The notes below the pieces were generated by a model. That model did no database searches. It had not been told where the DNA came from and saw nothing but the letters and a program-made list of their open reading frames with translations. Positions 9,051 to 20,800 of a stretch of 64,000 nucleotides of DNA are shown here, one piece after another. This DNA is from Alligator mississippiensis (taxonomy: Eukaryota; Chordata; Crocodylia; Alligatoridae). How positions within the stretch are numbered: the stretch's first letter is position 1; each line of letters opens with the position of its first letter. The stretch covers positions 219,325,978 to 219,389,977 of the forward strand of contig NC_081828.1 of assembly GCF_030867095.1 (NCBI RefSeq), read 5' to 3'. A program made the position numbers and the translations under genes.

Positions 9051-11090
9051 GATTTTTCTGAACGAGCTCCAGGGCTGGCTCTGGTAGAGCCAGGAGATGT
9101 AGTGAGCTGTGTTAGTCAAGCAGAAGGAGGTTGAAGTTGTGTCTCCTCCTTTCACAGCATCAGATGAATTGACCTTTAGTGTATTATGCACTATGTATCT
9201 CTAATTGAGTTAGTCTAGAAGGTGCAACTCTACCCTGCTTTTAGACAGAGCCTCCAGACCTGCCCCTGGTAGTGGGCCCTGGATGAGAGGTACAAACCCT
9301 CTCCAGAAAACAGGCCTTGGCCCCTCTCTGGGGGAGCAAAGAGCTTGTGTTGTAACCCTGAAGGATTAAGCAGCTAGCTTAAAAGGCCACAGGCAAGCCG
9401 TTAGTAGCAGTGTTTCTTTTCCTCTTATCATGTAACGTGACCCCGTCCGGGCCATGGGCCAGGCTAGCGCTGGATGAAAGGCCCTGCCCCAGAGGTGCCA
9501 TCTGGGCTGCGGTCGGGGACCCTGCCGAAGGAGTCTGTTGCCCCAAAAGTAAGGTGCTGGCAGGGGGGCAGAGGTGCTGCCCCTGGGATGAGCCTGGACT
9601 GCACGGAGCAGTTGTGCATCAGAGCGCTGAAATTGTGAGGCTGGCCCCGTTGTCATGATACTCGGGTGTAGTCCTGGACCGCTTCCTCCCACCCCCAATC
9701 CCCAGTGTGTGTGTGCAAGAGAGAGCGCACCAGTGTTGCAGTTTCATAGCAAGATGCCCCGTTCTCCTCAAATTCAATGCACATCATGCCCTCCTAGCCT
9801 TCACCCTGTCCCAGTCCCAGCACCACAACACACCTACCCCCAAAATGCATGCACCCCCTTCTCCCCTGGGCTCCTTCTGCATCTGCTGAGCTCTCACCCT
9901 GTCCTGGGGCTAGGGGAAGGGGCTGCTCCAGGACAGCCAGGCTCTGACAGCAGAGCTGGAGGTGACAACCAGGCTCAGGCAGATGCAGCAAGGCCACGAA
10001 TGGTGGACAGCCCTGGATGCACGGGACCTGGGAACTGCAGGCTGGTCCTGCAGCTGCTCTGCAGCTTGCATGCATGTGAGACTGACTTGGAAGGCCAGGT
10101 TTTCCACTGGGGGAATTGGTCTGGATGGGGCAGGGGTTGCAATGCTCTGCAAGGAGACGGGCCTGCTCGTCTTCCCCTGCCCTGCCAGCCTGACCCCCTC
10201 GCGGAGCCGGGAGCATGCAGGCGGGGCTGGGGGCTGTGACCCCGGGCATTCCTAGAGGGGATGAGCCCGCGTCCAGGACGTGAGGATAAGGCAGATCCGT
10301 GTCAGTGACGGGGAAGCCGGTGGGGAGCCGGAGCTCATGGACGTGGATGCAGGCACGGCCCAGGGCTGCATCCTAGTTACACGCCTGTCTGTGCAGAGCT
10401 GGCAAACATCCTGCAGAGCCCCTGTCCATGCTCAGCATGGCTTCCCCTCGGAAAAAGGGGGCAGAGAGGTCTCTCCTGGCAGCCTTCATGGCCCTGATTG
10501 TACCCCGGGGTATTATCCTCCAGGGATCTCTGGATACTGTGAGGCAATGAGGTGGTTTTCGGCCCAAGGGGTTTTACTGACCTGGCAGGGGAGATGCCAT
10601 CTCCATGGCCTTGAATGCCAAAGCCTTGCCCTGCCACCTGCCTGTGTGCTGGAGATGCCTCCGGTGCGCCTGTATCTCCCTGCCTGCAGATTTGGGGGTG
10701 CTGCCCCAAGCTCTCCCTCACTCAGCCCCAGCCAGTCCTCCTCTCTGCTCCCCCGCTCCCCTGCCCCGTGGCATTCCTGCCTGTCCGTGAGCTCCAGGCT
10801 GATCAGACTTGCCTGGCCCGGACTGAAATCCAGCAGAGACATGCCGGATACGGGATGCTGAGCTGGAGTCAGGCCAGCTCATCCTCCAAAATGCATCCTG
10901 AGCTGTACAGGCTGGAAGCAGAGCTCTGCCCCCCTGCAAGTGCTGGGAGGAGGTGGGGGGCTGGCAGCTGGTGGAGGGGGTTTCCATCTGAGTGGGCAGA
11001 GCAAATACAAAGTGAGGCAGCTGTGGTTCGCAGGGGATTCTCCAATCCAGGGCTCCTCAGATGTCTCGGGGCCCAGCTAATCCTGCGGGA
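9051..11090. other. Intergenic sequence between ZNF467 and SSPO
   Basis: No exon, RNA gene or recognisable transposon was found. Open frames here are short and share no motif with known families. The SSPO promoter begins at the right edge. Confidence 0.5.
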
Positions 11091-11217
11091 TATAAAGTCT
11101 TCCCTCCAGGGCTTGCCGCGGTCCCAGTGCTACTGGGGTGGAGCAATCAGCAATGCAGCCCTAGGTGCCAGGGGCTGGGGGAAGGCAGACCCAGGCACCG
11201 CCGGCTAGAGCACTCGG
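11091..11217 (+). promoter_or_regulatory. SSPO: SSPO TATA box and predicted noncoding first exon
   Basis: GGGATATAAAGTC places a TATA box at 11091-11097. About 120 bp downstream, CACTCGG|GTAAGAGG (exon end 11217) is a strong donor. The matching acceptor is CTCTCTCCCCGCAG, ending at 11692, just before the start-codon exon. A transcription start near 11120 would fit TATA spacing. This is inferred from signal spacing only. Confidence 0.5.
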
Positions 11218-11702
11218 GTAAGAGGGTTTGGTGCCAGGGCCTCATGGCACATTGAAATGGGGCACCCTTGTGAGCACTGAGCCCGTGTCCCCAAGATCCC
11301 CTCCCAGCAGCCTGCTCTGGCCCGGGGAGTCAAGCCAGTGGGTGGTTGGGCACAGGTACCATTGCAGAGGGTGGGTTCTCCATTGCATGGGGTGAGCTGT
11401 AGGATGTGTCCCCATTGCCGAGGACAGGGATGTGAGGTGGGGAGATCAGGGATCACCTGGTCCAGGGGCTTTGGAGGAAGGTGACACCGCCCTGGAGCAG
11501 CCAGATATGCCAGACCCTGCCCATGGCAGGAGCTGCTTCCTACCCCGCAGCCCAGGCTGTCTTGAGTGCTGCTGCTGGAGGGGTTTGGGAAGCGGTGAGC
11601 AATGCAGAGAGACCATGAGCCCCACCATCACCGCAACCAAGCTGAGGGCTTGGCCCAGGGGAGTTCTGCCACGTGCCTCTCTCTCCCCGCAGGGCTCTGG
11701 AG

Positions 11703-11812
11703 ATGGCGGGGTTGGGAATGAGGAGCCCAGTGCAGCTTTGCTCACACCCCAGGGTCCGGGTGGGCTTCCTGGCCTGGCTCTCCATATGGATGACAGCAGC
11801 ATCATCTAATGG
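11703..11812 (+). CDS. SSPO: SSPO exon 1: start codon and signal peptide
   Basis: A 110-nt coding part (phase 2 out) reads [12 protein letters not shown]..., then a hydrophobic core [16 protein letters not shown], then NG at the donor AATGG|GTAAGT. Joined to exon 2 it gives ...[12 protein letters not shown], matching the mammalian layout in which a short signal peptide is followed by DGRWCE (from memory). The exon probably begins at 11693 after CCCCGCAG. Confidence 0.8.
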
Positions 11813-14800
11813 GTAAGTCCCCACATCCAGCCACATTGGGAATGGCTGCCCGGGGTCCTCCATGTGCTTTGATCCCTGCTGCGCCCCTCACCATGTCCCT
11901 CTGCCCATCTGCATTGGCGCTTCAGGTGTTGCCGGTGCCTTTGCAACACTGGCTCCAAACCCCCCCCCAGGACTCTCTCAGCAGGGACGATGCTGAAGCC
12001 TCTTCACGTCCCATTTTCCTCTGCCTGGTGGAGGGCAGGAGGCCGGGCCCTCGGCTTCATGGTGTCTCCCCACAGCTGGGGAGATGCAATTAACTTCCAA
12101 AAAGGGCATCTGACCCCTTCCCATGTTTCAGGGGGTCTTCAGGGCACCTGGCTGGGAGTCACAGCCCTACCTAGCCCCTTCCCGGTCTTCCCCAGTGCCC
12201 TCTGCCGGGGTGGGAGTGGGTCTGGGTGGGGTGAAGGAACAGAGGTGACTGCAAAGTGGACCGGTCCCTTCCTGCCTCTGGTGCAGAGGGGGCTGAGCCT
12301 GAGCGCAGGGGCAAGACCCTCTCACCAGGACCCTGTGGAGTTGGTGCCAGCAGGCACCTTGGTTGTGGGGCACCCCTTTCCAGCTGGGTTCTGGGTTGGG
12401 GCATGCTTAAAAGTTGGCTGAGGGAGCAGGGACCGGTGCACGGATCGGGACTGGGGCTGACGCGGGGTGACACGAGTGTTGCGGCTGCAGGCGCTGGTGC
12501 GAGCGCACGGTGCAGGTGACGGAGGAGGAGGTGCTGAGCCCCCGGCGTGAGAACGTGGTGCCCTGCGCCAGCGTGTACCAGTACAACCTGGCGGGCTGGC
12601 GCCTCGACCAGGAGAGGATGCGCCAGGCTTACGGCGGGGACTTGGGCATCGCCCACTACTACGCCCAGTCCGGGCCCTCCGACTCCATGTGCTACATCTA
12701 CAAGTGAGTGCGGCTGGCGGGGAGACGTGGTGGGTGCAGGAGATGTCAATAGCATGGGGGGAGGAGGACAGAGACGATCCCCCTCCGTGACTCTCCCCCC
12801 TGCCCTGCAGACCCCAGGACACGCGGCCCCTGGTGTGGAACCGCACGGTGCGAGCCTGCTGCGAGGGATGGAGTGGACCCCGCTGCACGGAGGGTGAGGG
12901 GAGCACCAGGGCTGGGGGCACTGGGAGGCCAGGGCTGCTCCTAAACCCGCTGCCCGGTGCTCCTGGCATTGCCATGGGGGCAGGTCTGATGCTTTGGCAT
13001 CTGCCCATCACTGAGCCGGGCAGCCGGGGGATCAGAGCTGGTCCCGGGCCCGGTGACCAGCATTGCTCCCCACAGGTGAGGGCTTGCTGGGCCACTGCTT
13101 CTCCACCTGGCAGTGCCAGGACTTCCCGAGCGCCCTCAACCTGTCGCTGATGAGCATGGCCGAGTGTTGCAGCCAGCCCTGGGGTCACAGCTGGAGGAAC
13201 ACGTCCTCCGCGCTCTGCTTCAGCTGCGCCTACTTGCCCCTCACAGGTGGGTGATGAGCCCCGGCAGTGGGTCTGGGGGGCAGGTGGGGCATACAGTGGT
13301 GGATACCACCTCCTATCTAGCCCTAGGGATATTGGGGTGGCATGGTATCCCGAGGAAGCGATATCCCCACTGCCCCCCTCCAGCAGTGGGAAGCCCCCAC
13401 GGACCCTAGTGTGGCGTGACGAGTCTCCACATTCCCCTGCAGGAGACCTGCCAGGACCCTTCCTGCTCCGGCCGTCTCCCCCCACCGCCCTGCTGGGCCT
13501 GTCTCGGGGCGGCCAGCGCCTCTTCGCCACCTGCGTGACGTGGGCCGGCGTCCAGTACCGCAGCTTCGATGGGAAGCACTTCCGCTTCCATGGGGGCTGC
13601 ACCTACAGCCTGGCCGCTGCCTCCGACGGCACCTGGGCTGTCTACATCTCCGCCGGGGCCAGGGGTTGCACCCCACCGGGGCGCTGCACGCGGGTGAGGA
13701 GACCCAGCGAGGAGAGGGGAAGAGAGGATGGAGAGCGAGGGGGGAATGAGGAGGAAGAGAAGCAAAAACAGAGTGGATATGCAGGGGAGTTGGGGGCAGA
13801 GAGGAGGAGCAGCGTGGTGAGGCTGAAGGGGCGAGGAGGAACCCAAAGTACCCAGCTTTGCACTTGCTCCGTGGTCCCCAGAGCCCTGTGAGTCCCTGGA
13901 GCCCAGGGGAGAATTGCAAATAAAATGGTCCCTCTTTATACATGCGTGGCCACACCTTGACCACAGGTCTGGTCCTTGCACCTCCAAAAGGAGAGAGAAG
14001 AGCTAGCAAAGGTGCAGAGAAGGGCAACAAGGATGCTGAGGGCTATGGAGGGGCTTCCCTAGGAGGAGAGACTAAGGTCAGGTTAGAAAAGAGACGCTTG
14101 AGCGGGTTCAGGAGAAAGGCTTACAACACACTAAAAGGGGATGAGAAAATCCCTAGGGATTTATGACTGGCTGTCTCTCTCCAGACAAGAGCGAGGGGTC
14201 ATGGTATGGAAGGAGCAGGTAGGAAGCTTAAAACTAATACAAGGCAGTTCTCTGTCACCCATGAAGGTGTGAGGCTCATGCTTCCCCCCGGATGTGGTGG
14301 GAGCTGAGAGCTCGGCAGGTCCACCAAGGGATTGGATGCGTTTTTGGAGGAAAGGGGCATCAGGAGCTCTGGGGCAGGGAGTGAGGGGCACGGGCTTTGT
14401 ATCAGACCTGCCTGGGCCCTCAATGTTGGAGGCTGCAAAGAGAGAGGATCAGGGGAAAACCCTGCTCAGCTCCAATCACTCTCCCTTCAGCCATACTCCC
14501 TGTCCCAGTATGAATCATGGGCTAGACAGACCTAGGGTCTGACCCTTTGCCCCTCTGCAGGCTCTTCGCATGATGTTCGGGCTGGACCTGGTTGTGGCCG
14601 AAGGCCGGAGCATCTTGGTGAATGGGGCCACAGTGCCGGAGGGGCAGCCGTACCTGCAGAACGGTGAGGGGGTCCTGAGCCCTGCCCGAGGGGGGCACTG
14701 AGCTGGGGGGAGCCACACCATCTGCACCCTGTGCTTCAGGGCTGCAGTCCCCTTGCTGCACCCATTGGGGTATCACAACATTTATTGCGCAGTCCCCTTG

Positions 14801-17800
14801 ATGCACCCATCGGGGCACTGCAAAATTTATTGTGCGATTAACCTGCCCTGGCCTGGGTGAGCAAAGGGTTAGAAGCTGATGGAAAGGTCCCAGTTTGGAT
14901 GGGAGAGGGGCAGTTGCTTGCACTGGAGAAGGGTCTGTCAGGGCCAGGGGGCACCTGGGAGGAGCTGCCTAGACCCTGAGGGAGGCTCTTCGGAGGGCAC
15001 AGGCCATCCAAGCCAGGCAAGGTCAGGATTGGGCCCTGTCACCTTAAGGTGAGGGTTGGGAGCTCCACGTTGCTGAGCCCCCCACCCTGTGCTCTGCCCC
15101 ACAGGGATCAGCATCCGCTGGCTTGGGGACTTCGTCTTCGTGGAGAGCGGCCTGGGTGTGCGAGTGAAGTCGGATGGGCGTGCCACCGTCTATGTCACGG
15201 TTGGTGCTGAGCTGCGGGGCACCACGCGTGGGCTCTGCGGGCGCTACAATGACGACCCCACAGGTACTCGCAGCCCTGCCGGGTGGCTGCCCTTCTCACC
15301 GCTGAGCCCCACGGGAACAACATCCTCCCCTGGGGCCCTATAGACATCACAGTCTCCTCTGGGGCCCCACAGACAAGCTTGGAGACAAGGAGACTAGATT
15401 GTCCGTGCCTGCCTGTGGACAGCACGTGTGCAAGTGGACATGCATGGAGATTAGTCATGCAGACAGCCAGCATGTACACACATGGGTTAGGGGCTTTCTG
15501 CCTGGTCCCGGAGGATGGGTGTGCACATGCACATGTAGTCAGGCATACACACAGACATCCTTGCTCATGTGTGAGCACACAAAACATGCACGTGTGTTCA
15601 CATTTCACACAGGTATGCACATACACACGTGAGCATGCAAAATGCATGCCCATGTAAGGTCTCACAGTCATGCAGGCATTGTGTGTGTCAGCATGTAGAA
15701 CATATACGTTGACACGCATACAAGGTGCATGCACATGTGTGTACATGCAGGCATGCGTGCACCCACCTGTGTGAGCACATAGAACGTGCATGTGTTGACA
15801 CCGATACAAGATGCATGCACCTGTGTGCACTCTCACACAGGCATGCTTGCACACACATGTGAGCATACAGAACATGCACATGTGTGTGCACGCGCACATT
15901 AAAGCCAGCACCAGAACCGCCCTCCGAGGTGCGAGAGGCGGAGGCAGTCAGCTGGCAGCCGTGGCTGGCTGCGGGGGGCACGGAGACAGAGGCCGGCAGG
16001 GCACAGAACAGAGGACATTCCTGCCAGCCCCTGACCCACGTGTCTCTCCCCAGCAGAGATGCTTCCCCGTCCCCACCATGCCCAGCCTCTCTCCTTTGCT
16101 TGCAGATGATTTCCTGCGTGTCGGAGGGGACGTGACCACGCTCGCTGCCAGCTTTGGGAACTCTTGGAGGATCCCGGAGGCCGGCACGGAGGTATCGGGT
16201 CCCCAGAGCCAGGCTGCCCTGCTGCAGCAACGTCTCACCCGGCTCTGTGGCCTCAGTTGGGCAGGGGGCCCCATGATGCCCTTCGCCCAGGCCAGGGGGC
16301 CCTGCTACACATTCAAATGAAAGCCAGATAGCAACCAGCTATAAAGTTGTGACATGTTTTCAAGAACTAACTGTAGCGGGTTGGCTCTTTTTATAGCTGC
16401 CTAATCATTTTTCTGGTGTGACCATTACTTTGCACATGTAGCTTGTCTAAATTTATTGCAGAATTAACCAGTTAATTGTCTGATTTTTATTTTGCACGTG
16501 TGGCTGGCCTAAGTGCATTGCACAATGACCAGTTAATTGTATGGTAATTACTTTGCCAGCATGCCTGGTCTAAATGTATTGCGCAATGACCAATTAATTG
16601 TATGATAATTACTTTGCACATGTGGCTATTCTAAATGTATTGTGGGATGACCAATTAATTGTGTGGTAATTACTTTGCACGTGTGACCGATCTAAATGCA
16701 TTGTGCGATTCACCCGTGAATCGCACAATGTCTGTAACATGTAGCGGGGGCCTGTGAGGGATACCTCCAGGGAACAGCTGCAGGCTGCCTGGTGTGCCAG
16801 AAGGGGGTGCTCTCCCTTGTGCCATGCCCAGGGTGGTTGCAGGAGGCTCCATGGGGGGCTGCCTCCCTGCCCCTGCCTGGCCGTGCGGGGTGGGCACTGC
16901 GGTACCTAACGCTGACGGGCTCCTCCTGCTGCAGCAGCCCTGCGAGGACGCGGCGGAGGTCAGACACAGCTGCGATGAAACAGGAGACGGCGCCGTGCGG
17001 CGGGAGGCTGAGGCCATGTGCCAAAAGCTGCTGGCCAATCCTTTCAGCCAGTGCCACTCCGAGGTCAGAAGCCGAGGTTACCATGTCTGGCAGGCCTGGT
17101 TGGTGGCCCCCTGCCCTCTGCGTTGTGCCCGACTCACTGACTCAGCTTCTGCCCTGGCAGGTGGACCCAGGTGGCTTCTACGATGCCTGTGTGTACGCGT
17201 ACTGCCAGGAGCCGGGGGCTGGGGCTGCGCTGCCTGGTGCCGTCTGCGAGACCTTCGCCAGCTACACCCGGGACTGTGCCCAGCACCATATCTACGTGGA
17301 CTGGAGGCGGCCTGGTTTCTGCGGTAGGTGCCAGCGCTCACCCTCTCCAGCGCTCACACCTACCCCCACCCCCACCTTGCACAGCTGTGCTTTCACCCCC
17401 AGCTGCTATGCTCACTGCAGAGCTGTGCACAGACCCTACAGGGGTGCAGGCCCCCCCCAGCCTCCCTCCCCCCACAGCCCACACTGACCTGCACTCACAC
17501 CCACAGTCACAGCCACACACTCTCACTCATTTGCACACACACAGATGTACTCCACAGTCGTGCTCACATGTGTGTGCACACACAGTCACACACATATGCT
17601 CTCATTCACTCTCTCTTTCTCACACATGCACACACAGTCACACTGACATGCTCGCTCTCTCTCCCTCTCACACACCCTGCCACACATAGGGGCACTCTGT
17701 CCTGCCTGTGGGTCACCCCAGAGCTGCCCTGCCCTGCCCCACCCCGCCCTGGTTTGGCCTGAGGCAGTGTTAGTGCCGGGCCCGAGGGTGGGATAAGGGG

Positions 17801-20800
17801 CTTTCTCCTGCTGCCAGCAAGGGTCCTGGCTGGGGTGGGTCTCCCTGAGGCTGCCCCGGCTGCAGAGGGCCGAGCAGCACAGAGGTGGCTGAAGCACCGT
17901 GGTGCCCATGTCCCCGCAGAGAAGCAGTGCGACGGGGGCAAGCAGTACTCGGACTGTGTGTCCTCGTGCCCAGCCAGCTGTGCGGCTGCAGGCGCTGCCG
18001 AGGATGGGCACTGCCGGGATGAGTGCGTGAGCGGTTGTGAGTGCCCGCCCAGTCTGTACCTGGAGCAGGGCGCCTGCGTACCTGAGGCTGCCTGCCCCTG
18101 CTACCACCGCCGCCAGCGCTACTCCCCGGGGGACGCCATCCAGCAGCGCTGCAACCAGTGGTGAGTCTGGCTGAGCCCTGTGGCTACCCGTCCACTCACC
18201 CCGTCCTGCCCGGCAGGACCCGCACGGCCTTGCCCAGAATCGTTTGTGGTGGGTTCGTGGAGGCTGCCCATTCCCAGAATCCTTTGTGGTGTGTCCCTGG
18301 CTGCAGTCCACTCCCAGAATTCTTTGTGGCAGGTCGCTGGAGGCTGTCCATTCCCAGAATCCTTTGTGGTGGGTCCCTGGCTGCTGTCCAGTCCCAGAAT
18401 CCTTTGTGGTGGGACTTTGGCTGCTGCCAAGGGGCCCCCAAGCAGCTCTGGTTGTGGAGGGGCACCAATGGCTGCCATGCTCTGGGGACAATGCCACAGG
18501 CTCCAGGGGAGACACCCCATAAGCTTGTTGGAGGGGGGCCACTTCCCATGGATGCTGCCTATGCCCTGCTATGGACCAGGGGTGCTGAGTGCCCAACCCC
18601 AGGGGTCCTGAGTTCCGGCAGTGCCAACTCCCTGCATGGGGTCTGTGCAAGGCAGGGGGTCCTGGGTTTAGGAGCCTCCTCCCACCCCTGCAGCACGTGC
18701 CAGGGCGGGCACTGGCTCTGCTCCCAGTACAAGTGTGCGGCCGAGTGCGCCGTGCTGGGCAACCCGCACTATGTGACCTTCGACCGCAAGCGCTACTCCT
18801 TCCACGGGGCCTGCGAGTACATCCTGGTGCAGGTGAGGGGCTGGGGGCATCCCCCTGGGTCTGGGGGTAGATGCTGGGTGGAGCTTCCCAATGTCTCAGG
18901 GGTTCCCCTGCATTTGGGGTGATCAGCTTCTGGGGGGCTACATGGGGTGCCCTGTGTCTCAGTGCCCACTGACCGGGTTGGGGTGTGGGATTTGCTGCCC
19001 GGCAGGACTTTGTGGATGGGAAGCTGCGGATCACGGCTGAGAGCACGACTTGCGGGAGCTCTGGAACCGTGAGCTGCTTACGGGCGCTCACCGTGACGGC
19101 ACACAAGACCTCCGCACAGCTGCGCACCACAGGTGACCCTGGCACATGGAGAGGGAAGGCGTTTTGGAAGCGCTTAATGGGATTGCAGGCTGGGCTGGTG
19201 TGAGAGGCAGGGGGCACGTGGCTCTCCCTTCTAGGGGCAACCGGCTCCAGAGCGCAGAGCCCAGCATCCTTTCCCTCCATGGGTTACCAGCCCCGGGGTG
19301 GTGACGTGGCTGGCTCGGACAGATGGGGAAGGGGGCAGGGGAATGGGACCCCCCTCTGTTCTCTCTGCAGGTTGCTTCCTTATTTCATGCCTCCTCCTGC
19401 TGTCCCTCCTGCAGGAGACGTGGTGGTGAATGGGCACGAGGTGGACTTGCCCTTTGCAGGCACCGACCTGACCATCCGGAGAGCCTCGGCCTCTTTCCTG
19501 CTGCTCCAGGCTTTTGGAGCCCACGTGCTGTGGGGGCTGGAGTTCCCTGCTGCCTACATCACCCTCCAACCCGCCTTTGCCCACAAGGTGAGGCCTTGGG
19601 GTCCCTTCCCACATCTCCCCAGGTCCTGGCATGGACCCTGGGGAGGCTCGGGGAGAGGCCATGGCTGGGGTCCCCTCCCAGGAGGTGCAGGGCTGTGGCC
19701 GTCCCCGCTTCCTGATCCCCGTCTTGACTCCCGCAGGTGCGTGGGCTGTGCGGCACGTACAACTGGAACCAGCAGGATGAGTTCACAACACCAGCCGGGG
19801 ATGTGGAGGCCAGCGCGGCTGCCTTCGCCCACAAGTTCCGGGTGTCGGGTGAGTGCCCCGTGCCCAGCGCCGCCACCTTCGACCCCTGCAGCACCTACGC
19901 CCAGCACCGCGCCTTCGCCGAGGCCGCCTGTGCCGTGCTGCATGGCCCTGCCTTCCAGGTATGCACCAGGGCTGGGGACCAGAGGCCGTGGGGATGGGGG
20001 ATGCTGCAGGGCAAGGTGGAGCCAGAGGGCATTGTCTGGTGCAGGGTGTGCGCATGTGTGTGTGTCAACACATGTACATTCTGTGTGCTCACATGTGAGG
20101 GCACGTGTTTTGTGTGCTTGTGTGTGTAAATGCATGTCTGCACACACGTACGTTTTGCGTGCTCACCTTTGCTTACACGCATGCCTATGTGAGTGTGCCC
20201 TTGTATGTGTCTGTTTTGTGTGCTCAGGTATGTGTACATGCATGTCTGCTTGAGTGTTCACCCATGTGAATGTCTTGTGTACTATGTATGTATATAGATT
20301 CATAGATGTTAGGGGTCGGAAGGGACCTCAATAGATCATCGAGTTCGACCCCGATGTATATGTACGTCTATATGTTCACACATGCATGTTTTGTGTGCTC
20401 ACGTGTGTACATGGATGTCTGTGGACACGTGCACATCTGTGCATGTGTTTTGTGTGCTCACATGCATGTGCGCATGCCTGACTGCATATGCATGTGTGCC
20501 CACCCATCCTCCCGTGTTGTCTGGTTTTGGGGCCAGTTAGGAATGCCCCAACTCTTATGCCTGTGTATGCTTGTTCTGGTTGTTCATATGACTAACTTCC
20601 ACGTGTGTCCATTTGCACACGTCCTGTCCACAGCCCAGCACAGATGTGGGCCTTGGTTCCAATCTGGGCCCCCAGCCAGTGGGTACTGGGGCCTTTCCAG
20701 ATGGGCACCCTCCCGGGGTCCATGCAGGGAGGCCTATGGCTGGGTCGGCTCTGAGCCCCTCCATGCCCCCCCCACCTTCTTGCCCCTCACAGCCCTGCCA

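Noticed and set aside
12322-13602. A 426-codon minus-strand open frame
   Set aside because: It is antisense to SSPO exons 2-5, whose plus-strand coding is certain. High GC content keeps the reverse frame open.
18236-18435. Regular 40-bp repeat considered as a CRISPR-like array
   Set aside because: The whole unit is repeated, with no unique spacers, and it lies in a vertebrate intron.
17586-19280. A 564-codon minus-strand open frame
   Set aside because: It is antisense to SSPO exons 11-13 and the 40-bp minisatellite. The protein has no recognisable family and includes the translated repeat.
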